Assembly (NCBI GenBank): GCA_029882215.1
Contig: JAOULC010000001.1
Span: 1 to 64,000 of the forward strand
Source of the DNA: Gammaproteobacteria bacterium
GTDB lineage: Bacteria > Pseudomonadota > Gammaproteobacteria > SZUA-229
DNA: 64,000 bases
Reading direction: 5' to 3'
A program made the position numbers and the translations under genes. Every line of letters begins with the position of its first letter. Positions within the stretch are counted from its first letter, which is position 1. Positions 56,713-64,000 of the stretch are shown piece after piece. Below the pieces are notes generated by a model that was not told the DNA's origin, did not search any database, and was given only the letters and a program-made list of their open reading frames with translations.

Positions 56713-57099
56713 ATGCGTTTTTTACATACTATGTTGCGAGTTTCGAACCTCGAAAGATCTGTTACATTTTATACAGGCATGCTTGGTATGACTTTATTAC
56801 GAAAAAAAGACTACCCGGACGGAAAATTCACGCTGGCCTTTCTGGGCTATGGGGATGAATCAGAAAATACAGCCATTGAATTAACACATAACTGGGACAC
56901 CGATCATTACGATCTTGGCAATGGCTTTGGTCATCTCGCCATCGAAGTAGATGATGTATATAAAGCAGCTGAAACAATTCGCAATCAGGGTGGAAAAATT
57001 ATTCGCGACGCAGGGCCTATGAATGCAGGCAATACAATTATTGCTTTTGTTGAAGATCCGGACGGCTATCAAATTGAACTATTAGGCCCAAAAAAATGA
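56713..57099 (+). CDS. gloA: Lactoylglutathione lyase (glyoxalase I)
   Basis: 128 residues with all four metal ligands at the canonical positions: His5, Glu56, His74, Glu122. It converts the methylglyoxal-glutathione adduct to lactoylglutathione. Start ATG 20 bp after the methyltransferase with GAGG upstream. Its stop overlaps the rnd start by four bases. Confidence 0.96.
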   Translation: MRFLHTMLRVSNLERSVTFYTGMLGMTLLRKKDYPDGKFTLAFLGYGDESENTAIELTHNWDTDHYDLGNGFGHLAIEVDDVYKAAETIRNQGGKIIRDAGPMNAGNTIIAFVEDPDGYQIELLGPKK

Positions 57100-58238
57100 C
57101 ATATATAATGGTTACAACCGATGCGGAGCTCGAGCAATGCTGTGCTGCGCTTGCTAACAGCCGCTTTCTTGCTCTTGACACTGAGTTTTTGCGGGAAAAA
57201 ACCTATTACTCCATACTGGCTCTGATTCAGGTCGCCAATGAATCTCTGACATACATCATTGACCCTATTGCACTGGATAATCTGCACAAGTTTTTCGAGC
57301 TTATCAACAACCCGAATATTGTAAAAGTTTTGCACTCTGCAAGGCAGGACTATGAAATCTTTTATAATTTGCAGGGCGAGCTGCCTAAACCCATCTTTGA
57401 CACGCAGGTAGCGGCTTCCTTACTTGGCTACGGGGAGCAGATTGGTTATGCCAACCTGGTTAAAGATTTATTAGATATTGAGGTTGATAAATCACAGACC
57501 CGTACTGACTGGACCCGTCGCCCGCTGAATGAAAAACAGCTCTCCTACGCAGCAACTGATGTCATTTATCTGGCAGAAATTTATCCTCTTATGCAGGCTA
57601 AGCTAAAAGAACTGGGCCGCACTGAGTGGCTTACAGAAGACTTTAAACAACTGTCTGACAACACATGTTATCAGGTTGATCAGCGTTCAATGTGGAAAAA
57701 AATAAAATCTGCCAACCGATTACCAGCACATAAACTATCGGTAGTTCAGGAGCTAGCCGCCTGGCGTGAAATTCAGGCGATAGAAAAAAACATTCCACGT
57801 AAACGAGTCATGTCTGATGATGTCATCATAGACATTGCAAACCAGCAACCACAAACGATTGCAGAGCTTCGTAATATCCGACAAATTAATCCGCGCTTAA
57901 AAGAAGATGAGCTACAGCAATTACTTATCTGTATTAAGACAGGTCTGGCAAAACCTGAAGCAGAATGGCCTCGCTTTGCACGTAGCAGTAAACCATCAAC
58001 TGAGCAATCTGCCATTGTTGATATTCTTTCTGCCATTGTCCAGCTCAAAGCCTCTCACAATAATATCAGCCCCGCGTTCATCTGCAGTAAAAAAGAGCTT
58101 GTGAAGCTGGTCTGTGGTGACAGTGATAGCAATCTCTATAAAGGCTGGCGTAAAGTTCTGGTCGGTGATGATATTAAACGATTTCTGTCCGGTAGCACAA
58201 AGCTTAATTTGCAGGATGGTAAGTTACTGTTAGTTTAG
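57096..58238 (+). CDS. rnd: Ribonuclease D
   Basis: 380 residues. A 3'-5' exonuclease for tRNA maturation. DEDD residues are in LALDTEFL (Asp28, Glu30), the HSARQDYEIF motif and YAATDVIYL. An HRDC domain (about 210-290) follows, and the length is normal. It overlaps gloA by four bases and ends the run that begins at fbpA. Confidence 0.94.
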   Translation: MTYIMVTTDAELEQCCAALANSRFLALDTEFLREKTYYSILALIQVANESLTYIIDPIALDNLHKFFELINNPNIVKVLHSARQDYEIFYNLQGELPKPIFDTQVAASLLGYGEQIGYANLVKDLLDIEVDKSQTRTDWTRRPLNEKQLSYAATDVIYLAEIYPLMQAKLKELGRTEWLTEDFKQLSDNTCYQVDQRSMWKKIKSANRLPAHKLSVVQELAAWREIQAIEKNIPRKRVMSDDVIIDIANQQPQTIAELRNIRQINPRLKEDELQQLLICIKTGLAKPEAEWPRFARSSKPSTEQSAIVDILSAIVQLKASHNNISPAFICSKKELVKLVCGDSDSNLYKGWRKVLVGDDIKRFLSGSTKLNLQDGKLLLV

Positions 58239-58317
58239 TAATATCACTCTCTTAATTGATCTTATTAAAGCAGTGTGGTACATATTAAGCATAGTATAAA
58301 AATAAACGGATATTGCT

Positions 58318-58776
58318 ATGAATAATGTTTTCCCATTAGCCAAAAACACACGACCAGTATGGACACGAGCGCTGGAAGAGCGTGATATTGATACTGAAGA
58401 GTTTATCGATATTCCATTATTAGGCAATATTACGGCCGGCTCTCCGATTGAGCGAATAACGCTGCAAGAGAAGGTCCGAGTTCCCGCTAATATGGTGCGT
58501 AAGAACACTTACGCTTTACAGGTGCGGGGCGATTCAATGGTTGATGATAATATTCAGGACGGTGACATCATTATTGTCAATAAAACAGAAACAGCTGAAA
58601 ACGGCCAGTCTGTTGTAGCTCTGATTCATGGTGATCAGGTCACTCTGAAGAAGTTTTACATTGAAAAAGAAGGTATCAGGCTGCAGCCTGCAAACCCGGA
58701 CATGAAACCCATGCACTTTAAACACGACGAAGTACATGTATTAGGTATAGTATCCGGCGTTATTCGACAGTACTAG
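58318..58776 (+). CDS. Stand-alone LexA-like S24 autoprotease domain
   Basis: 152 residues. The C-terminal peptidase half of LexA is complete: cleavage site ITAG (Ala40-Gly41), catalytic Ser73 in VRGDSMVDD and Lys111 in QVTLKK. It lacks the N-terminal winged-helix DNA-binding domain of LexA; only about 35 non-homologous residues precede the cleavage site. Length is close to UmuD (139), but the cleavage site is LexA-like (Ala-Gly, not Cys-Gly) and no umuC follows. The 58239-58317 region has neither an SOS box nor a lost HTH segment that I can see. Confidence 0.8.
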   Translation: MNNVFPLAKNTRPVWTRALEERDIDTEEFIDIPLLGNITAGSPIERITLQEKVRVPANMVRKNTYALQVRGDSMVDDNIQDGDIIIVNKTETAENGQSVVALIHGDQVTLKKFYIEKEGIRLQPANPDMKPMHFKHDEVHVLGIVSGVIRQY

Positions 58777-58785
58777 CCAGCCGTT

Positions 58786-59745
58786 TTATTTTCTTTTTAT
58801 ACGAAAGGCATCTTCACCGGTAATGCGGCAGAGCAAAGAATCAGTATTCTCATACTCGCAATTAATGATATGTGATTTTTCTTCCCAGCCAACAGATAAA
58901 ACAGGCCCCGCACCCTCTGCCTCTTCAGCATAAGCCTCTATCGTTTGTGCTGGCACCGATGTATACAATTTTCTATACTCAATATGCAACTCATTATCCG
59001 TATTACCACGGCTAATAATTGATTTAAGTTTATATTGATAGCGGCCCGTGGCGTGTCTGCCATTCAGTTTTTTAGACGTGCATATTACTTTCTTCTTTTT
59101 ATACTTACATTTACTAACGCTAGAGTTTAGATAGACTGAAGCTTTCCCTTTCTGTAACCAGCTATTATCAAGCAAGGTATCGGGGAACATTATTTCTTCT
59201 TGAACCTCCTCTTCGCTGGCTTTAACCACCTGCTTAATCATCGCTTTCTCAACAGGCTGAGAATTATCACGCTCTTTTAAAAACGCTTCCAGCGACTGAT
59301 TTTTAGCGGTAAAAGCCTGTTCATACCAGTAATCAGACAAGTCCTCATTTATTTCGACACCATCACCGTTTTCATACATTCTAGCCAGATGCGACTGAGA
59401 GTTTTTATGGTCGTTATTTGCAGCCAGACTCAGGTACTGAAAAGCCTTCTTAAAATCAATTTCAGAGTCATCAAGACCATTATAATAGAGTAAACCCAGC
59501 CGGTATGCCGCATTTGTATGACCTTGCTCTGCAGCCTTTGCATACCAGTTAATTGCCTGAGTATTGTCGCTCTTAACTCGTTTACCAAGTTCGTATGACC
59601 TGGCGACTTCATACTGAGCATTTGAATTGCCCTTTTCAGCAGATTTTAACAGGTCATCGGGTATATCAGCATGTACCTGTGCCGCAAACAGCAATTGCAA
59701 AACTAATATACGTTTTAGGTGAGGTAATACTGAGATTTTCATCAT
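58786..59745 (-). CDS. Sel1-repeat periplasmic protein
   Basis: 319 residues: a signal peptide (LVLQLLFAAQVHA), then at least three Sel1/TPR-like repeats (AQYEVARSYELGKRV, AAYRLGLLYYNGLD, SQSHLARMYENGDGV). A C-terminal part (about 190-319) with basic CKYKKKKVICTSKK and Cys residues is not recognised. It is convergent with the LexA-like gene, 9 bp apart. Role unknown. Confidence 0.75.
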   Translation of the reverse strand: MMKISVLPHLKRILVLQLLFAAQVHADIPDDLLKSAEKGNSNAQYEVARSYELGKRVKSDNTQAINWYAKAAEQGHTNAAYRLGLLYYNGLDDSEIDFKKAFQYLSLAANNDHKNSQSHLARMYENGDGVEINEDLSDYWYEQAFTAKNQSLEAFLKERDNSQPVEKAMIKQVVKASEEEVQEEIMFPDTLLDNSWLQKGKASVYLNSSVSKCKYKKKKVICTSKKLNGRHATGRYQYKLKSIISRGNTDNELHIEYRKLYTSVPAQTIEAYAEEAEGAGPVLSVGWEEKSHIINCEYENTDSLLCRITGEDAFRIKRK

Positions 59746-59889
59746 AAGCCCCCATTAATCACAAGCAAAGGATATAGTTATTAGTATAGTGTTTTAAGTT
59801 TTAACATAAATTCTGTTGCACACCAACTCTGCATTCACATAAGACGCGATATACAATATAATAAATTGATTACCGAACGGGATTCTGCC

Positions 59890-60321
59890 ATGAAAAATCT
59901 GCTCTCCTTATTTACCATTAGTTTGTTTTTCATCTCCTTTCAATCTATGGCCAACAGACCCGCCGAAGACGACCCATCTGCTTATCCGAAACCATCGGCT
60001 ACAGACACAAACTCAAATATACCGGCACCTGTTGCAGAAAATAGCGAAGCTATTCCTGATCAGTCGCCGCTACAAAATATAGAGGCCGAGACACAGCAGC
60101 CGGAAAATAGCATTCAGCCTGAAGACGCTCCGGCTCAGCGTCACGTGATACTTTTAGATTTTCCTCAAAGAGGCATGGATATGTCTAAAGTGCTTAATGA
60201 GTTAGGCGAACCAACGAGGCGTTTTCCTGCCATAGGCACCCCCCCTATTACACGCTGGGTTTATCCTGACCGTACAGTTTTTTTTGAATACACACATGTC
60301 ATACATGTCGTTGCACAATAG
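59890..60321 (+). CDS. Small secreted protein with a BamE-like C-terminal half
   Basis: 143 residues from the ATG at 59890, which gives a normal signal peptide (an upstream ATG at 59866 adds 8 residues before it). A low-complexity Pro/Glu/Ser region (about 25-85) and a C-terminal part DMSKVLNELGEPTRRFPAIG...RWVYPDRTVFFEY follow, whose pattern recalls BamE/SmpA domains. Function unknown. It touches the next gene, whose reading frame begins at its stop codon. Confidence 0.6.
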   Translation: MKNLLSLFTISLFFISFQSMANRPAEDDPSAYPKPSATDTNSNIPAPVAENSEAIPDQSPLQNIEAETQQPENSIQPEDAPAQRHVILLDFPQRGMDMSKVLNELGEPTRRFPAIGTPPITRWVYPDRTVFFEYTHVIHVVAQ

Positions 60322-60323
60322 AC

Positions 60324-61247
60324 ATTCACCTGACTAGCAGCACCACAGCTATCGACAAACTGGATGACTCTGTACTGCAAAAGTTCGGAGTCAGTCTGTC
60401 GGTCAAACGTGAAGACCAGAACGATCCGCAGATTCAGGGCAATAAATGGCTCAAACTAATACCTAACCTCAAACTTGCCAGACAAGAAGGCTACAAAAAA
60501 CTGCTTACCTTTGGCGGTTGTTACAGTAATCATATTTATGCCACTGCAGCAGCCGGGCAACGGTTTGGATTTGCAACAATCGGTATTATCAGAGGCCCCG
60601 AACCAAAATCGCTCAGCCCTACTCTGACATTTGCTAGAAAAAGTGGCATGCAATTACATTTCATTAACCGAAGCCTGTACCGAACTGTTCAGGAACTCCG
60701 GGTACAACAGGAAATAAGCCAGCCCTTCCAGCCGGTATATATCATCCCTGAGGGTGGCTCCAACCAGCTGGCCGTCGACACCTGTGCCGGCTACATTCAA
60801 ACCATACCAGCTGACTACGATATTATTGCCTGTGCCTGTGGCACAGGGGCAACATTAGCCGGTTTCATAAAAGGCCTTAACAATGCTGTACGTGTTATCG
60901 GCTTTCCTGTACTGAAAGGTGGTGAGTTTTTAAATGCTGATATTCAGCGCTTTCTGAGCGCTGAGAGAGGCCATCAGCACTATCATAACTGGACGCTTAA
61001 TACTGACTATCATTTTGGTGGCTATGGGCGGAGCTCCGATCAGCTCAATGACTTTATTGTTAATTTTTACCGGCATCATCGTATTCTGCTGGAACCGGTT
61101 TACACCGGTAAAATGATGTTTGGCTTATATGACTTAATACAGCAGGGATATTTTGAGCCTGGCAGCAGAATTTTAGCAATTCACAGCGGCGGACTTCAGG
61201 GAATTGAAGGCTTCCCTGAACTTAAACAACAGCTGAAGCTGGATTGA
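60324..61247 (+). CDS. PLP enzyme of the ACC deaminase/D-cysteine desulfhydrase family, non-standard start
   Basis: About 308 residues. The full family is readable from SSTTAIDKLDDSVLQKFGV on: PLP Lys in GNKWLK (Lys41), GGCYSNHIYATAAAG, PEGGSNQL and LEPVYTGKMMFG. The frame has no ATG, GTG or TTG between an upstream TGA (60285) and ATG 60648, which lies inside the domain. The start is therefore probably ATT 60324 (or ATA/CTG at 60318/60330), coupled to the upstream stop codon TAG (60319-60321). Substrate could be D-cysteine or ACC. Confidence 0.8.
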   Translation: MHLTSSTTAIDKLDDSVLQKFGVSLSVKREDQNDPQIQGNKWLKLIPNLKLARQEGYKKLLTFGGCYSNHIYATAAAGQRFGFATIGIIRGPEPKSLSPTLTFARKSGMQLHFINRSLYRTVQELRVQQEISQPFQPVYIIPEGGSNQLAVDTCAGYIQTIPADYDIIACACGTGATLAGFIKGLNNAVRVIGFPVLKGGEFLNADIQRFLSAERGHQHYHNWTLNTDYHFGGYGRSSDQLNDFIVNFYRHHRILLEPVYTGKMMFGLYDLIQQGYFEPGSRILAIHSGGLQGIEGFPELKQQLKLD

Positions 61248-61280
61248 TTTCTTCTGCCCTACAAAAGGCAGAAAGAAAAA

Positions 61281-62033
61281 TTAATTTTTATATTCATCCA
61301 CAATATCACCGGCAAAACCTTCCAGTGTATCAAACTCCTGACGCAATTCATCAGTAATAGCCGTTTCATTAACACGCTGACCGTTAAAACTGACCATCTT
61401 GTCAGGCTGCAATGTAAACTCTTTAACGTACTCTACGAATTCTTCATTTATTTTATTTTTATAGTCAGAGAATTCCTGCTCGACTTTCTCAGCCTGCTGT
61501 TGCTGTTGTTGTTTAAAAGCGGCAAATTCATCTTCCGGTGTTTCTTTTACGAGTTCAAAATCATCACCTGGCGATTCGACACTTAACGAACCTTCCTGTA
61601 AAGCAACGGATTCGGCACCGGTATTACTGTCTACAATGAAGCTGGTTCCCCTGATACCCAGTGTGACAAAACTTGTTTTTATCTTTCTTGGTTTTTTACC
61701 AAAGACTTTCTTAAATGCAAAATATATTCTTCCGCCAAGTTGTGATAACCACTCAGTTTTTTCAACCAGCAACGAGCTACTTTCGTTAAGTACAGCCATT
61801 GAACCGTCACTAAACTGTATAACAGCCTTGCTAGAAGCGCTGGTAATGATGGTTTCTGACTCTTTAACCAGATTATTAAGTTTTTCCGGTAACATCGATT
61901 CACCATTCGCCATTAACACCTTCACATCGCCTTGTGTCTTAACGATACGTCCCCGAAAACCTTCGGCATTAGTTATGACCGGATGCAACAGGCTTATTGC
62001 CATCAAGACCATCACAGTTGGTTTAATATTCAT
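61281..62033 (-). CDS. FecR-domain periplasmic protein
   Basis: 250 residues from the ATG at 62033 with GGAG before it, chosen over the Met at 62087. A signal peptide (VLMAISLLHPVITNA), then a FecR-type domain (about 30-160; VKTQGDVKVL, IQFSDGSMAVL, SFVTLGIRGTSFIV). A C-terminal coiled coil rich in Gln and Glu (QQQQQQAEKVEQEF) follows. No TonB or ECF partner stands next to it, so it may be a structural or signalling protein rather than the iron-dicitrate regulator. Confidence 0.8.
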   Translation of the reverse strand: MNIKPTVMVLMAISLLHPVITNAEGFRGRIVKTQGDVKVLMANGESMLPEKLNNLVKESETIITSASSKAVIQFSDGSMAVLNESSSLLVEKTEWLSQLGGRIYFAFKKVFGKKPRKIKTSFVTLGIRGTSFIVDSNTGAESVALQEGSLSVESPGDDFELVKETPEDEFAAFKQQQQQQAEKVEQEFSDYKNKINEEFVEYVKEFTLQPDKMVSFNGQRVNETAITDELRQEFDTLEGFAGDIVDEYKN

Positions 62034-62279
62034 ATTTTCTCCGCTTTCGCTACTGTGCTTTTCCTCAGATACATCACGAATTATCAAGCTTGACCTGATT
62101 ATAGGTCAGCAAACATGATAAATTCTGTGAAATCAATCACTGTTCTACAGTTGTTGTTATTTTTATAAAATTTAACCGCCACTCATTCTAAGCTGGCTCA
62201 TCGCTATCAAGCTTTATATAATGTCAGTAATTTAGCAGTATTTACAGGCCTTGTCGCCGATAATCAAATTAAACTAAAT

Positions 62280-63296
62280 ATGATTAACACAAACCTGATC
62301 ATTGGCCGGCTCGGCAGTGGTAAAACAACCTGCATCAAACACCTTATTCGTCATATTCCCGCGCATGAGTTCTGGCTCATTATCGTCAACGAATTCGGCC
62401 AGATTGGTATTGATGAAGCCCTGCTATCAGACCAGCAAAATGACAGCATCAGTATTACTGAAATAAATGGCGGCTGCATCTGCTGCGCCGCTCAATCTCA
62501 ACTGCAGGTAATCCTCACGAGCTTAATCAGAAAGCGCAAACCAGACAGGATTATCATAGAAGCAACCGGTCTTGGTCACCCAGCCGGTATCGTTGATATG
62601 TTACGCAGTGAATATCTGCGCTCAGTTATTAGCGTCAATTCTGTCATTACAGTTACCGATCTTTCTCTATTCAGTCAACCTTTTGAGGCCTTAGATAAAA
62701 CCTCTCCACTAACAACAGAAAGCTTTACTCAACAAATACAGTTAGCTGATATTGTCATCCTCAATAAGATAGATCTGGCCGGGCCATCAAACTTTGAGTA
62801 TGCTACGGCATATCTGCAATCCATTTTTCCTCATAAAATGCATATCATCGACGCCAAAAATGCTGAGTTTGACTTAAAATATTTATCCATGAGCTCTGAT
62901 TTAATGTCAAAGCCTTCAATGAAGTCTCCACACTCCATGCACAATTCATCAAGTTCAGAAAAGCTCTCATACAAAGATACGACTATAGAATGTTTTTCAT
63001 CTGAAAGTGATGAGTACATGAGTTTTGGATTAATCTTTCCTGCCAGCGTGGTTTTTAAGCGCAAGCATCTGCAGGAGCTGTTTCAAAACTATTTATCTAA
63101 CGCTGATTTTAAGATTGTTCGCCTGAAGGGAGTCTTCAATTGTGGTCGTTTATGGCATGCCTTTAACGCGATTGACAGTACCATGAATACAGAAGAATCG
63201 TATTACAGGCGAGACAGCAGAGTTGAATTGATTTACCAGCGCCAGTTATTTGATAGCAGTGCATTTAAGGATGCATTGTTCACGGCTATTGAATAG
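62280..63296 (+). CDS. CobW/YjiA-family (G3E) GTPase
   Basis: 338 residues. P-loop GRLGSGKTT (9-17), NEFG (Glu38 region), the metal-binding CICC in GGCICCAA (66-69), ATGLGHPAGIV and the NKID motif in LNKIDLAG. A C-terminal CobW domain (about 230-338) is present. G3E GTPases deliver metals such as zinc or cobalt. No Zur box was found upstream by eye. A polar insertion rich in Ser/Met (about 205-235) lies between the domains. Confidence 0.85.
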   Translation: MINTNLIIGRLGSGKTTCIKHLIRHIPAHEFWLIIVNEFGQIGIDEALLSDQQNDSISITEINGGCICCAAQSQLQVILTSLIRKRKPDRIIIEATGLGHPAGIVDMLRSEYLRSVISVNSVITVTDLSLFSQPFEALDKTSPLTTESFTQQIQLADIVILNKIDLAGPSNFEYATAYLQSIFPHKMHIIDAKNAEFDLKYLSMSSDLMSKPSMKSPHSMHNSSSSEKLSYKDTTIECFSSESDEYMSFGLIFPASVVFKRKHLQELFQNYLSNADFKIVRLKGVFNCGRLWHAFNAIDSTMNTEESYYRRDSRVELIYQRQLFDSSAFKDALFTAIE

Positions 63297-63312
63297 TCGC
63301 TTTAATACTGCT

Positions 63313-63756
63313 CTACTTCAGTTTTTCACTTAAACCTGCACGGAGTTTATACTCAGGGTAGCGCGTCTTGAATTTTATAAATAATTCTCGAGCCTGCTCA
63401 ATATTTCCTTCATCAAGCAGCTGCTTTACATGCTGTATCATTTCATCGGCAGTAGCTGGTTTTGCCCGCTGAAGCATGTACATTGGCTGCTTATTAATGA
63501 CTACGCCATCAATCTCAGTCGCTGAATTATTTCTGATGACGCCGGTTTGTAAAACAACCGTAACAATAATGACAACAGACGCCGCTGCAGATAACGGTAT
63601 AAAAAGCTTATGCTTTTTACGCTGTTTTTCTGCCTTACCGGCTGCTGCCTTGAGAATAAAATCATCCACCTCTGGCGGCGGAACAACAGTACTGGCAGCC
63701 GACTCAAGTGAATGATAGAACTGACTCACCTTTTGCTCTTCAATTGTCTGTTTCAT
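63313..63756 (-). CDS. Probable anti-sigma factor
   Basis: 147 residues: an acidic cytoplasmic N terminus (about 1-45) with a basic patch KQRKKHK, one membrane segment (about 51-70, PLSAAASVVIIVTVVL) and a short periplasmic domain. No zinc-binding anti-sigma motif is seen. It lies 9 bp after the sigma gene, the usual place for its partner, so sigma control is a sound inference. Confidence 0.65.
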   Translation of the reverse strand: MKQTIEEQKVSQFYHSLESAASTVVPPPEVDDFILKAAAGKAEKQRKKHKLFIPLSAAASVVIIVTVVLQTGVIRNNSATEIDGVVINKQPMYMLQRAKPATADEMIQHVKQLLDEGNIEQARELFIKFKTRYPEYKLRAGLSEKLK

Positions 63757-63765
63757 GACCTGCTC

Positions 63766-64000
63766 TCATTCAATAATTTCTTTTAGCCGGTTGACAGCGT
63801 AACGCATCCTGCTTTTTATTGTATCAGTACTGACTTGCATCACCTCAGCGATTTGTGCAGATGTTAACCCAGCCTCCTCTCGCAGCAAAAAAACATCACG
63901 TTGTTGCTGGGGCAGGTCATTTAGTCCCTGCTTAAAGCGCTGTATCAGTTCGCTGTTCTCCAGCAATTCTTCAGGTAACAAACTGTCATCTACTATATCT
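63766..64000 (-). CDS. ECF-type sigma factor, C-terminal part (cut by window end)
   Basis: The last 78 codons are visible. The region is sigma-70 region 4: LNDLPQQQRDVFLLREEAG and the helix-turn-helix SAQIAEVMQVSTDTIKSRMRYA. The frame runs open to position 64000, so the gene continues outside. It is followed at once by the probable anti-sigma gene. Confidence 0.85.
   Translation of the reverse strand, partial: DIVDDSLLPEELLENSELIQRFKQGLNDLPQQQRDVFLLREEAGLTSAQIAEVMQVSTDTIKSRMRYAVNRLKEIIE

Noticed and set aside
61636-62118. 160-codon plus-strand frame opposite the FecR gene
   Set aside because: Antisense shadow. The FecR-domain protein on the minus strand has signal peptide and domain evidence.

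Overview
The window comes from a gammaproteobacterial chromosome of moderate to low GC. The block tRNA-Met, ychF, pth, rplY, prs, tRNA-Gln, ispE, lolB, TPR lipoprotein | hemA, prfA, prmC, moeB keeps the order known from Pseudomonas and relatives. LolB, AmpD/AmpE, AmgK/MurU and RlpA point the same way. AT-rich intergenic DNA and an iron, redox and cyclic-di-GMP gene set would suit a marine or aquatic species, perhaps near Methylophaga/Cycloclasticus, but that genus guess is weak. No phage, insertion sequence, CRISPR array or restriction system is visible.

Layout. (1) 1-7810, mostly minus strand: translation and cell-envelope housekeeping with two tRNA genes. It includes a decaying tandem tRNA-Met array (50-468) and a run of small hairpins between tRNA-Gln and prs. 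(2) 7930-14034, plus strand: hemA-prfA-prmC, an HMA-like small protein, a MoeB/ThiF-type adenylyltransferase with a JAMM peptidase, then two paralogous small acidic proteins around a small membrane protein. The second acidic protein lies behind a perfect FNR/Anr box. (3) 14093-21134: hslO and gatCAB (minus), mreBCD (plus). (4) 21135-23592: a gene-poor stretch, a P-loop ATPase, a 120-residue unknown and a PilH-like receiver protein. (5) 23656-30778: rep helicase, a thioredoxin-like protein, ampD-ampE, a histidine phosphatase, an NAD-binding protein and amgK-murU (peptidoglycan recycling). (6) 30775-42085, minus strand: two outer-membrane proteins, then the elongasome and lipoylation run mrdA-rodA-mltB-rlpA-dacA-dat-ybeD-lipB-lipA, preceded by ppa.

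(7) 42283-51631 is the most unusual part. It holds an adenylate-kinase-like protein with altered AMP-site residues fused to a Lys/Ala/Pro-rich tail, and a thioredoxin. It also holds an intergenic region with two NrdR-like boxes and DnaA-like boxes but no nrd gene, tandem paralogues of unknown function, a broken HD-GYP gene, a PilZ protein and a DUF1631 protein. (8) 51813-58776: a Fur-type promoter driving an Fe(III) ABC transporter, followed by TerB-like, SPOUT methyltransferase, glyoxalase and RNase D genes in a tight plus-strand run, then a stand-alone LexA-like autoprotease domain without a DNA-binding domain. (9) 58786-64000: Sel1 protein, BamE-like small protein, a PLP enzyme of the D-cysteine desulfhydrase family with no ordinary start codon, a FecR-domain protein, a CobW-family GTPase, and an ECF-type sigma factor (cut by the window end) with its probable anti-sigma factor.

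How the genes work together. Wall synthesis and shape (mreBCD, mrdA, rodA, dacA, rlpA, mltB) and wall recycling (ampD, amgK, murU, ampE) are well represented. The pieces around 47-51 kb point to cyclic-di-GMP signalling in which one phosphodiesterase has been lost. No complete new system can be proven from sequence alone. The best candidates are the FNR-box small-protein trio, the 45.6-47.1 kb paralogue pair and the adenylate-kinase fusion.
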